Shown: positions 16,793 through 24,735 of the stretch, in pieces
How positions within the stretch are numbered: the stretch's first letter is position 1
Layout of the letters: each line of letters starts with the position of its first letter
Assembly (NCBI RefSeq): GCF_003259505.1
Contig: NZ_QLLK01000001.1
Span: 310,001-374,000, forward strand
Origin: Algoriphagus yeomjeoni
GTDB taxonomy: Bacteria; Bacteroidota; Bacteroidia; Cytophagales; Cyclobacteriaceae
DNA: 64,000 nt
Direction: 5' to 3'
Translations under genes and position numbers: made by a program
Notes under the pieces: generated by a model
Seen by the model: the letters and a program-made list of their open reading frames with translations, nothing else
Database searches by the model: none
Told to the model about the DNA's origin: nothing

Positions 16793-17269
16793 CTACAAAG
16801 GAATCGCAAAGCCAACTCTAAACCCAACTTCTCGGGGATAAGGACTTTGGAATCGGAACTCTGTACTAAGACCTATAAATTCCGTCAGACGAACATAAGC
16901 TCCCACTCCCATATTTGCTCCTTTGGAGTTCCTTCTTGTTCCAGCACCATCAGGCTGGGTATCTTGCCAGGTTTGACTGTATCCCGCCATAAAATAGAGT
17001 TGGGAAGTGCCTTCAGACACATAATACCGCAAATCAGCACTGAAATTACTTTCTGACCCAACAGGTGGAAAAACAAAGGTAAAACTTGGCATGAGGGCGA
17101 ATTTGTCCACAAAGAAGTATTCAATTCCTGCACCAGCACCGAAGTTTTGAAATCGTAAGCCGTAGGTGCCAAAGCCATGTAACCTAGCATTTCCTTGTTC
17201 CTGGGTTTGGGCAAAAGCCACAAAAGAGAGCATCAAGCTGGCGCAAAAAATCAGTAAAGTCTTTTTCAT
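16793..17269 (-). CDS. Small outer membrane beta-barrel protein
   Basis: 158 residues with a clear signal peptide (Lys-Lys start, hydrophobic core, cleavage after AFAQ near residue 21). The mature part shows alternating hydrophobic/polar strands and aromatic ends, e.g. FGAGAGIEYFF and MGVGAYVRLTEFIG, typical of an eight-stranded OmpA/OmpW-like barrel. No enzymatic motif. It stands alone between a convergent rhomboid gene and the plug-domain protein gene on the same strand. Confidence 0.82.
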   Translation of the reverse strand: MKKTLLIFCASLMLSFVAFAQTQEQGNARLHGFGTYGLRFQNFGAGAGIEYFFVDKFALMPSFTFVFPPVGSESNFSADLRYYVSEGTSQLYFMAGYSQTWQDTQPDGAGTRRNSKGANMGVGAYVRLTEFIGLSTEFRFQSPYPREVGFRVGFAIPL

Positions 17270-17329
17270 AACTATTCAGGTTAACATAATGATTAGAAAT
17301 TAGCTGAGATTAGGAGATAAAGCAATCTC

Positions 17330-20008
17330 TTATTCCAAAACTCTGACTAATCTACCCAATCTCCCTGACTCATCCATTCCCTCGATTACTATTACCAGCC
17401 TTTTAGCCAAATCCGTGTTAAAAAACTCCAGATTTGTTTCACCTTTTTCATCCAGAGTTACTAATGGATTCCAATACACTGTGGCTCTTTCATCTACCAT
17501 GGCATTTTCCACTGTTTTGGTGTCATACTTTGGCAGGTAAAACTCTCTCGGAACAGCATATCCACCAAATCGGGTTACCAGACTTCCTTTTTCATTTGTA
17601 AATATCTCTCCACCAGTCTTGGTATAAACTGCGATTACGCCATTAGCTCCTTGGGCTCCGAAAATAGCAGCTTTTGCAGGGTCTTTGAATACATCCACAC
17701 TTTTGACCATGCTTGGATTCACTTGCATCAGTGTGCCTGCATCCACTGGCATATTGTCCAAAAGATAGAGCGGCTGTGTACCAGAAGTAACCGAACCAAC
17801 TCCTCTGATAAGTACATTCACATCCAAACCAGAGACAAACACCTGAACTCCAGCAACCCTGCCTTGTATCAACTGGAATACGTTTGTAAATGCAACAGCT
17901 CCTGGAATTTTTTCTGGGACAAGCGTTACATCGCCTGAACCATAAATTTTTTGAATTTCATCCTCCTCTTTCTGTAAAGTCGTCGATTCTACCGTCACTC
18001 CTTCTATATCCACTATTTCATCCTGACCGTTGATCATTTGATTCATCCTAAATCTAGCCTCATAAGTGGCAGCAAGCTCCTCAGACCAAAGTGGACGATC
18101 GGAATATTTGCCCGGTATAGTAAAGAAGAAAGGCTCAGGTAGTTCTAATTCTATATCCACGAAATTCTTAAGCCGATTGTCTTCAGCAGTAATGGTAATT
18201 GTGGCAGAATCCAGGTAATTCAAATCCTTAAGGATAAACCGGCCGTTCGGACCAAATTCCGATGTTATTATTTCAATTCCTTCACCGACTAATGCCGTCA
18301 CCTTGCCCCCGGATAAGCCTTTTTTGGTATCTTCTGTATCAGAGACTTGGCCTTCCACATTCAATCCTTGTTCTATGAAATTCTCGATTTTTGGAAAGGT
18401 AGAAGTCATCACATCTTCCCAACTAAACCGTCTCCAGCCATGCGTAAGCATTACCAAATCCAAAGATTCCTGGTTTTCTGGACTACTATCATCAAAGTAC
18501 CGTCCAGCTTGATAAATACCTCCTTGCAGGTCTGAAGTAAGTAATAAAGCAGACAGAATGTTGCTCCCCATATCCTTAGATGGATCCACCTGATCTGCAT
18601 CTAAAACGGCTACCGAAAAGCTTCCAGTGCTAGCTGCTCCTGAAAAAGAAGCACCAAGTCCAAGGTTGATTTTTTCTCGCTTCGCAATATTTCCGGATTG
18701 TGACAATTCAATATCGATCAGATCATCCTGTTGGAAGAAAAGCAATCGTTGAAGTAGGGGAGTTCCATCAGCACTTAGCACGGTGATTTCATTGATGCCG
18801 GATATGAGATTTTCCTTGGGAATTCTGACCCCCCAAGTGCCATTTGCTAAAACCCCTTTTATCATGTAATTGATAATGCCTCTGGTCTGGGATACCAATA
18901 AGAGATCTTTTATGTCAAGTTCACCTTGAATAAACACGGTCAAGTAAGCTACTGCAGGATTATTGATCACCTGCATGACTAAGCCAGATTTATCAATTTC
19001 AGGAAGAGTTACTAAGACTTCCTGACCGGTTGTCTTTTCAAGGACTTTTGCCTGATGACTAGTGCCCGTAGGAGTAAATTCAAATTTGCCTAAGCCTGCA
19101 AAGTTACTTTCAAAGTTAACCTCACCACCAACGATACTTCCACTAATAGCTGCTGGAAGACCATCTGGATAGAGCGCCCGGAAGGCAAAGTTTGACTTCA
19201 TGTCAATAACAGCGTGTCCTCCTTCCGGCAAAAACTGAATGTCTGCCAAGGTCAAACTATAGGGCAACCTTAATTTTTGGGTGACAGCATAATTCTCATT
19301 TTCCAGATAGGTCAACTCCACATGCTGGGACAAATTCGCCTTTTCGGGTATGCTAAACGTAAAATTAACTTCCCCATCAGCATTTAAAATTACCTCCTGA
19401 GAGTAGACTTCTTCGCCTTCAGCTAATGCTTTTACATCAATTGTCTTACTGCTCAGCGGGTTTCCCTTGCTATCTACCGCAGCTAGATTTGCTTTATAGG
19501 TTACTTTTCCGCCTGAAGTACTTATACTTTCGTAAGCGATTTTCGGAAGAAATGAGCCTCCTGCACCGTCTATGACGTTCACTACGGAAGTGGAAAAGTA
19601 CTCTTCTCCAAAATTACGCATCCAAGCTGTATATGCCTTGATCTGATATATTCCAGCTTTGCCAAAGGCAGGCAATACAAAATCCCCACTTCCTCTTCCT
19701 TTCTCCAGCCTCAAGACTTTTTGCTCTAACAGCAATCCCTCCCCGTCAAATAGGTCCACATACAAGGTAGAACTGAGCGGGGAAGGAACTTGAGCGCTCC
19801 CAGCCGTAAGATATGCACTGAACCACAGGTCTTCACCCAGGGTATATGTGCTCTTATCTAAGTGTAAATAGGCCTTTTCTATGGGGAATTCTTTCTGATA
19901 GGTATCAAAAAAAGTCTGGATTTTAGGGATTATTTCATCTTGAGCAACTACTGGTTTCAAAAAGGAAAAACTAAGAAGTAGAGTCAGGACGACAATATGA
20001 ATTTTCAT
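17330..20008 (-). CDS. Macroglobulin-like protein with TonB-receptor plug domain
   Basis: 892 residues from the ATG at 20008, chosen because MKIHIVVLTLLLSFSF begins a normal signal peptide; the ORF extends eight codons further upstream. The N-terminal part has an MG2-type alpha-2-macroglobulin strand set (AYLHLDKSTYTLGEDLWF). Beta-sandwich domains follow, then a plug domain at roughly 690-790 (LIQGRVAGVQV, VLIRGVG, a KDPAKAAIFGAQGANG stretch). There is no 22-strand barrel after the plug. This class is common in Bacteroidota and of unknown function; a periplasmic or outer-membrane role is likely. Confidence 0.85.
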   Translation of the reverse strand: MKIHIVVLTLLLSFSFLKPVVAQDEIIPKIQTFFDTYQKEFPIEKAYLHLDKSTYTLGEDLWFSAYLTAGSAQVPSPLSSTLYVDLFDGEGLLLEQKVLRLEKGRGSGDFVLPAFGKAGIYQIKAYTAWMRNFGEEYFSTSVVNVIDGAGGSFLPKIAYESISTSGGKVTYKANLAAVDSKGNPLSSKTIDVKALAEGEEVYSQEVILNADGEVNFTFSIPEKANLSQHVELTYLENENYAVTQKLRLPYSLTLADIQFLPEGGHAVIDMKSNFAFRALYPDGLPAAISGSIVGGEVNFESNFAGLGKFEFTPTGTSHQAKVLEKTTGQEVLVTLPEIDKSGLVMQVINNPAVAYLTVFIQGELDIKDLLLVSQTRGIINYMIKGVLANGTWGVRIPKENLISGINEITVLSADGTPLLQRLLFFQQDDLIDIELSQSGNIAKREKINLGLGASFSGAASTGSFSVAVLDADQVDPSKDMGSNILSALLLTSDLQGGIYQAGRYFDDSSPENQESLDLVMLTHGWRRFSWEDVMTSTFPKIENFIEQGLNVEGQVSDTEDTKKGLSGGKVTALVGEGIEIITSEFGPNGRFILKDLNYLDSATITITAEDNRLKNFVDIELELPEPFFFTIPGKYSDRPLWSEELAATYEARFRMNQMINGQDEIVDIEGVTVESTTLQKEEDEIQKIYGSGDVTLVPEKIPGAVAFTNVFQLIQGRVAGVQVFVSGLDVNVLIRGVGSVTSGTQPLYLLDNMPVDAGTLMQVNPSMVKSVDVFKDPAKAAIFGAQGANGVIAVYTKTGGEIFTNEKGSLVTRFGGYAVPREFYLPKYDTKTVENAMVDERATVYWNPLVTLDEKGETNLEFFNTDLAKRLVIVIEGMDESGRLGRLVRVLE

Positions 20009-20083
20009 ATAAATAAGAGTTGGCTTAGTCAAAAGAAAGCCTTAATAAAACTAAAGAATGTTTAATTACCAAGTAAAAAAATG

Positions 20084-21151
20084 TTAATTAGTATTAAGCT
20101 CTCCTACCTCATTTTTATTCGCCAGCTGTCCACACGCTGCGTCGATGTCCTGCCCACGGGATTTTCTGACTTTTGCGATAATTCCTTGAGATTCAAGGAT
20201 TCGTACATACATATCTACGGCTTCTTGCTTTGCTTGACGGAATTCCCCCTCGTCGATAGGATTGTATTGGATTAGATTGACTTTGGAAGGAATGATCTTG
20301 CAAAATTTCGCCAGTGCGCGGGCATGACGCTCATCGTCATTGATTCCTTCCCAGATCACATATTCATACGTGACTTTGCGCTTGGTCTTGTCGTACCAGT
20401 ATTTCAGCGATTCGCCTAGTTCCTCCACAGGATTTCTGTCGTTGATAGGCATGAGACGGGAGCGAGTTTCGTTGATCGCAGAGTGAAGCGATACGGCAAG
20501 GTTGAATCTAACTTCATCATCGGCCAGTTTGCGGATCATTTTGGTGACGCCCACGGTAGAAACGGTAATTCTTCGGGGAGCCATTCCCAGCCCTTCGGGC
20601 GAAGTGATTTTATCGATTGCCTCCAGCACATTGGCATAGTTCAGCAGCGGTTCACCCATTCCCATGAAGACAATATTGGTCAGCGGACGCTGGAAGTAGG
20701 TTTCTGCCTCGTCCTTGATTGCCACTACCTGATCGTAGATCTCGTCTGGATTCAGGTTTCGCATCCTTTTTAGACGGGCTGTTGCACAAAAATTACAATC
20801 CAAACTACAACCAACCTGGGAAGAAACACAAGCCGTAATCCGCTTGGTAGTAGGAATCAAAACAGACTCTACAATCTTATTATCATAAAGCTTCACCGCA
20901 TTCTTGATCGTGCCATCAGAAGAATGCTGCATCAAATCCACGAGAATATGATTTATCTCAAAATGCGTTTTTAGCATCTCGCGTGTGCTGAGTGAGATAT
21001 TGCTCATCTCATCAAAGTTCTTCAGAGACTTGTTCCACAGCCACTCATAAACCTGCTTGGCTCGGAATTTCTTATCTCCCTGCGCCAAAAAGAATTCTTC
21101 CAACTGCGCCAGAGATAGCTTACGGATGTCTTTTTTCTGAATTGCTTCCAT
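20084..21151 (-). CDS. rlmN: Dual-specificity 23S rRNA/tRNA adenine C2 methyltransferase RlmN
   Basis: 355 residues. This radical-SAM enzyme methylates C2 of A2503 in 23S rRNA and A37 in tRNA. The CSLDCNFC cluster motif has Cys115, Cys119 and Cys122, and the methyl-carrier Cys340 is in CGQLA. GMGEPLLN (SAM binding) and SLHSA segments are present. A -7 box on this strand at 21157-21164 places the transcript start within a few bases of the ATG, so the mRNA may be leaderless. Confidence 0.97.
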   Translation of the reverse strand: MEAIQKKDIRKLSLAQLEEFFLAQGDKKFRAKQVYEWLWNKSLKNFDEMSNISLSTREMLKTHFEINHILVDLMQHSSDGTIKNAVKLYDNKIVESVLIPTTKRITACVSSQVGCSLDCNFCATARLKRMRNLNPDEIYDQVVAIKDEAETYFQRPLTNIVFMGMGEPLLNYANVLEAIDKITSPEGLGMAPRRITVSTVGVTKMIRKLADDEVRFNLAVSLHSAINETRSRLMPINDRNPVEELGESLKYWYDKTKRKVTYEYVIWEGINDDERHARALAKFCKIIPSKVNLIQYNPIDEGEFRQAKQEAVDMYVRILESQGIIAKVRKSRGQDIDAACGQLANKNEVGELNTN

Positions 21152-21156
21152 GGGGA

Positions 21157-21164
21157 CAAAGGTA
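21157..21164 (-). promoter_or_regulatory. -7 promoter box for rlmN, nearly leaderless
   Basis: TACCTTTG on the minus strand, only five bases from the ATG at 21151. With the usual start 4-7 bases after the box, the leader would be 0-3 bases. Confidence 0.6.
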
Positions 21165-21174
21165 AGACTTTTAA

Positions 21175-21213
21175 GAGTATCAAGAAGCTAGAGTCTAGTA
21201 TCAAGATAGTAGT
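21175..21213. repeat. AAGTATCAAGA-type dispersed repeat, copy B (short)
   Basis: Contains GAGTATCAAGAAGCTAGAG and AGTATCAAGATAGTAG, related to copies at 16711-16790 and 24660-24733. It lies between rlmN and the deformylase-like gene. Confidence 0.5.
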
Positions 21214-21218
21214 CGGGA

Positions 21219-21701
21219 TTATTTCCACTTGAAGCTTTTCTGATCTATCGCTCGCATCGTACAAAGTACGCCATTTAGATGATCGAACTCATGCTGAATC
21301 AATTCAGAAATAGCTCCTGAAACATTCCATTCCTGCTTACTCCAATTCTCATCTCTATAAGTCAGGGTCACCGATTGATGCCTTTTTACCTTGACTAGCA
21401 GATTCGGAAAACTCATGCAATCATCCCACAATTCAAACATTTCCTCACTTTGGTTTTTCAGCTCAGGATTAAGAATGACATAGGGACGATCAAGATTCAG
21501 GTAAAACATCCGCTTCATAATTCCCAACTGTGGAGCAGCAATTCCTCTTCCGAAGCCATATACCGATCGAATATCGGCCATGGCCTCGTGCAATTCCTGG
21601 ACCCAACTTGATACTTGACCCAATTCAGATTCCAAAACTGGCTCGCAGATTTGGTAAAGTCTTGGGTCACCGAGCTTGAGGATGTCGTGGATGGTTTTCA
21701 T
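21219..21701 (-). CDS. Peptide deformylase-like protein
   Basis: 160 residues. The three deformylase motifs are recognisable but altered: GRGIAAPQ at 51-58 (usual GxGLAAPQ), DDCMS at 93-97 (usual EGCLS) and QHEFDH at 136-141 (usual HExDH). All metal ligands Cys95, His137 and His141 and the catalytic Glu138 are present, so the fold can bind metal. The changed Cys motif places it in the divergent paralogue group rather than the main def gene that normally sits elsewhere. Substrate preference is uncertain. It lies 67 bases upstream of rlmN on the same strand. Confidence 0.85.
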   Translation of the reverse strand: MKTIHDILKLGDPRLYQICEPVLESELGQVSSWVQELHEAMADIRSVYGFGRGIAAPQLGIMKRMFYLNLDRPYVILNPELKNQSEEMFELWDDCMSFPNLLVKVKRHQSVTLTYRDENWSKQEWNVSGAISELIQHEFDHLNGVLCTMRAIDQKSFKWK

Positions 21702-21765
21702 GATTTGAAAATACCCTTTCTATTGAAACTTAGGAAGTCATACATATACTCACTTTGCTTTTCCT

Positions 21766-21773
21766 TACTTTTG
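21766..21773 (+). promoter_or_regulatory. -7 promoter box for the ABC-F gene, leaderless
   Basis: TACTTTTG ends four bases before the ATG at 21778. The start of transcription should fall on or next to the A of the start codon, giving a leaderless mRNA. Confidence 0.6.
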
Positions 21774-21777
21774 CGGC

Positions 21778-23673
21778 ATGAATTACCTTTCGGTCGAAAA
21801 CCTCAGCAAAGCGTTCGGTGAGCGTAAGCTTTTTTCCAATATCTCTTTTGGCATTTCTCAGGGTCAGAAAATCGCCCTTGTCGGCATCAACGGCGCTGGG
21901 AAATCTACGCTGATGAAAATCATCATGGGTTTGGAGATTCCTGATACGGGTCAGGTCGGAACCAATCAGCAGGTAAAAGTGGCTTATGTTCACCAAAACC
22001 CGGTTTTTGAAGGGACGATGAGTATTTACCAAACGATCTTTGACCAAAGTAATTCAGAAGTGCTGAAGGTGATTGAAGATTACCACAAAGCAATGTTAGA
22101 TGCAGAGCGAGGCATCGACAACTCGGATAAGATGTCTGTTCTCTTTGAGAAAATGGATGCCTTTCAGGCATGGGATTTTGAATATCAGGTGAAAGAAGTG
22201 CTAGGCAAACTGGGTCTTCACGACACTGAGCTTCCGGTGGGAACACTTTCCGGAGGCCAGCGTAAGCGAGTTGCTTTGGCAAAAGCAATCTTGGAAAAAC
22301 CTGATTTGCTACTGCTCGATGAGCCTACCAACCACCTGGATCTAGAAACTATCGAATGGTTGGAAGACTACTTGGCGAAAGCCAATTTGGCACTTTTCAT
22401 GGTGACTCACGATAGATACTTCCTAGAGAAAGTGACCAATGAAATCCTGGAACTTGATCAAGGTAAAATTCATCGCTACCAAGGAAACTACGGCTACTTC
22501 TTAGATAAAAAAGAAGAGCGAATGGAAATAGAGGATATAGAGCTCGAAAAAGCCAAAAGCCTGTATAAGAAAGAACTGGATTGGATTCGTCGTCAGCCAA
22601 AAGCGAGAAGTACCAAAGCTAAATACCGTGTGGATGCTTTTGAAGAAACAAAAGAGAAAGCCTCCCAGAAGCGAGAAGAGCGCGATATTCAGTTGACCGT
22701 GACGACTCAGAGATTGGGAAACAAGATCATTGAGATCGACAAAATAAACAAGGCTTTTGGTGACAAAACAGTCGTCAATGACTTTTCTTATACCTTCAAA
22801 AAGAAAGACAGAGTTGGTATAGTAGGCCCAAATGGCGCGGGAAAAACAACTTTCCTGAATATGATCACCGGACAGATGGCTCCTGATTCAGGAAAAGTTT
22901 CCATAGGACAAACTACTGCTTTTGGCTATTACAGACAGGAAGAAAGCAGCTTCGACGAAGAAAAGCGTCTGATAGATATCGTGAAAGAAGTGGCCGAAGT
23001 GGTGACAATCGCAGGCGGATCCGAGATCACAGTTTCTCAGTTTTTGACACAGTTTGGTTTTCCTCCAAAGCAGCAACATACGCCAATCGCAAAGCTAAGC
23101 GGTGGTGAGCGAAGAAGGTTGCAGCTGCTCATGGTCTTGATAAAGAATCCTAACTTCCTGATTCTCGATGAGCCAACGAATGATTTGGATTTGATGACAC
23201 TGAATACGCTGGAGGAGTTTTTGGATACGTTCCCAGGTTGTTTGATTATCGTTTCCCACGATAGATATTTCATGGATCGCTTAGTGGAGCACTTATTTGT
23301 ATTCGAAGGAGAAGGCGAGATTTCTGATTTCCCAGGCAATTATTCGGAGTTCAGAGAGGCAGAGAAGAATCAAGAGCCAAGAGCCAAGAGTCAAGAAGAA
23401 AAGACGCAAGTAGCAAGTAACAAGACACAAGAGGCGAAAACTGAAGAGAAAGTAAAAGCAAGCTTTAAGCAGAAGAATGAGTTCAAGGAAGTGAATACTT
23501 CTATGGCCAAATTAGAAAAAGAGAAGGCTGAAATCACTGATAAAATAGCCGCAGGAATTGCTGATCATGAAGAATTGATCAAGCAATCTAATCGCATCGG
23601 AGCAATCGATTCAGAACTGGAAGAGTTGGAATTGACTTGGTTGGAATTGAGCGAGTTGGATGGGATAGAGTAG
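21778..23673 (+). CDS. ABC-F ATPase (Uup-like) carrying an in-frame repeat
   Basis: 631 residues with two ATP-binding domains: Walker A GINGAGKST and GPNGAGKTT, signatures LSGGQRKR and LSGGERRR, Walker B LLLLDEPTNHLD and FLILDEPTNDLD, joined by the charged ABC-F linker. A C-terminal coiled coil (about 565-625) and the length match Uup. ABC-F proteins act on the ribosome and have no membrane domain. Residues about 531-552 (Gln, Lys, Glu, Ser-rich) are encoded by DNA nearly identical to intergenic repeats of this genome (23368-23434). They lie in the flexible linker between the second ATPase domain and the coiled coil. Start supported by homologue pattern MNYLSVENLSK. Confidence 0.93.
   Translation: MNYLSVENLSKAFGERKLFSNISFGISQGQKIALVGINGAGKSTLMKIIMGLEIPDTGQVGTNQQVKVAYVHQNPVFEGTMSIYQTIFDQSNSEVLKVIEDYHKAMLDAERGIDNSDKMSVLFEKMDAFQAWDFEYQVKEVLGKLGLHDTELPVGTLSGGQRKRVALAKAILEKPDLLLLDEPTNHLDLETIEWLEDYLAKANLALFMVTHDRYFLEKVTNEILELDQGKIHRYQGNYGYFLDKKEERMEIEDIELEKAKSLYKKELDWIRRQPKARSTKAKYRVDAFEETKEKASQKREERDIQLTVTTQRLGNKIIEIDKINKAFGDKTVVNDFSYTFKKKDRVGIVGPNGAGKTTFLNMITGQMAPDSGKVSIGQTTAFGYYRQEESSFDEEKRLIDIVKEVAEVVTIAGGSEITVSQFLTQFGFPPKQQHTPIAKLSGGERRRLQLLMVLIKNPNFLILDEPTNDLDLMTLNTLEEFLDTFPGCLIIVSHDRYFMDRLVEHLFVFEGEGEISDFPGNYSEFREAEKNQEPRAKSQEEKTQVASNKTQEAKTEEKVKASFKQKNEFKEVNTSMAKLEKEKAEITDKIAAGIADHEELIKQSNRIGAIDSELEELELTWLELSELDGIE
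23368..23434 (+). repeat. Dispersed repeat (copy D) inside the ABC-F coding sequence
   Basis: AATCAAGAGCC at 23368-23378 matches the minus strand of copy C (24672-24682). AGTAGCAAGTAACAAGAC at 23409-23426 matches the minus strand of copy A (16770-16787) with one change. The unit is read in frame without a stop and codes for a polar linker. Confidence 0.65.
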
Positions 23674-23686
23674 GATGAGTTTAGTT

Positions 23687-23801
23687 CAAGTCTTCAGACT
23701 TGGACTTTAGATGATGCAGTCTTCAGACTGCTCAATCTTAAAACGGCAAATGAAATGCAGTCTGAAGACTGCAATAAAGTTGGCACAAGTCCGAAGACTT
23801 G
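23687..23801. repeat. Nested REP-like palindrome cluster
   Basis: Four palindromes in mirror order: CAAGTCTTCAGACTTG (23687-23702), GCAGTCTTCAGACTGC (23716-23731), its reverse complement (23757-23772), and CAAGTCCGAAGACTTG (23786-23801), nearly the reverse complement of the first. The two outer gaps are both 13 bases, so the whole block is one large inverted repeat. It lies between convergent genes and may fold as a cruciform or act as a terminator. Similar to BIMEs built by RAYT transposases; no such transposase is in the window. Confidence 0.75.
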
Positions 23802-23861
23802 CGCCAAAAGGGGACTTGCGGGTAACGGGTTCGCTTCTTAAAGTTAAAAACATTAATAATT

Positions 23862-24515
23862 CTAATCTTTAGGTTTTAAGCCATTTACAAAGAGATTTTT
23901 GATATCGTCAGCAATCTTAAGTTCTTCGACATTGTCATAAACTTGGTACCAAGCCATTGGTGAATGATAACTAAATGTTCGGATGTTGTTATCAACCTTG
24001 ACTTGATATGTGTAATTAGCTCCATCCATAATTTGACTTCTTTTTTCAACAGTTCGGCCATCAGCCAGAAGCATATACTTTATCATCCGTGGCCTGACTT
24101 CATCCATTGTAGGAAATTCAAAGAAGTTCATACTATCCAATGAGTGGAAAAAAGATGGCCAGGATTTAGATGGAGTTAATTCAGTAATTTCAACTTTGTT
24201 AATTTTCCATTTGTCATACGGTTTTTTAGGGTTAAACCAATAATCAATTTTTTTGGCTTGTAGATTTCCATCAATACAAGTGATGATCGTTACTTTCCCA
24301 CCGTTTACTAATGAAGGTGAATAATAATATCTAATCTCAAATTCCGATTTTGAATTTTCAATTCTCCCAATTTTTTTATTTTCATCAATAAATGAATCAT
24401 ATGCTATTGTAGAATCAGAAACTACTTTAAAATCATTTACCAGTAGTTCACAACTAACCTGAGCTATAGAAGTTATCGAAAATAATAATGCTATTATGAA
24501 AAACAGAGATTTCAT
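23862..24515 (-). CDS. Secreted protein of unknown function
   Basis: 217 residues from the ATG at 24515, chosen because MKSLFFIIALLFSITSIAQ is a clean signal peptide; the ORF upstream of it overlaps repeat DNA. The mature protein is rich in charged and aromatic residues with beta-strand-like alternation and has no motif I recognise. Codon use looks native but more AT-rich than the neighbours. It is flanked by repeat clusters on both sides (23687-23801 and 24660-24733), so it may be a recent or mobile cargo gene; that is inference. Confidence 0.6.
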   Translation of the reverse strand: MKSLFFIIALLFSITSIAQVSCELLVNDFKVVSDSTIAYDSFIDENKKIGRIENSKSEFEIRYYYSPSLVNGGKVTIITCIDGNLQAKKIDYWFNPKKPYDKWKINKVEITELTPSKSWPSFFHSLDSMNFFEFPTMDEVRPRMIKYMLLADGRTVEKRSQIMDGANYTYQVKVDNNIRTFSYHSPMAWYQVYDNVEELKIADDIKNLFVNGLKPKD

Positions 24516-24659
24516 TTGAAGATTTTGGATTCCTTGTATTGAAAGGTTAAAATTAAGACAAAATCCAACATCTTCTTTAATCTTAAGAAAGCCTCCCGCC
24601 CTCTTTAAATTATTTTTAGTTTCCAACCAGACTAGGGAATCCAAGGGGGAGTTAACCAA

Positions 24660-24733
24660 ATCTTGGTTCTAGGCTCTTGATTCTCGACTCTGATTACTAA
24701 ACTCTAATGTCTTGATACTTATATCTTGCTACC
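24660..24733. repeat. AAGTATCAAGAC-type dispersed repeat, copy C
   Basis: The minus strand reads GGTAGCAAG, then AAGTATCAAGACATTAGAG, and ends AATCAAGAGCCTAGAACC. It shares modules with copy A (16711-16790) and copy D inside the ABC-F gene. Confidence 0.6.
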
Positions 24734-24735
24734 AG

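Noticed and set aside
23401..23440. ABC-F gene as frameshifted or broken by the repeat
   Set aside because: The frame continues through the repeat into an intact coiled coil of normal Uup length, so the gene is not broken.
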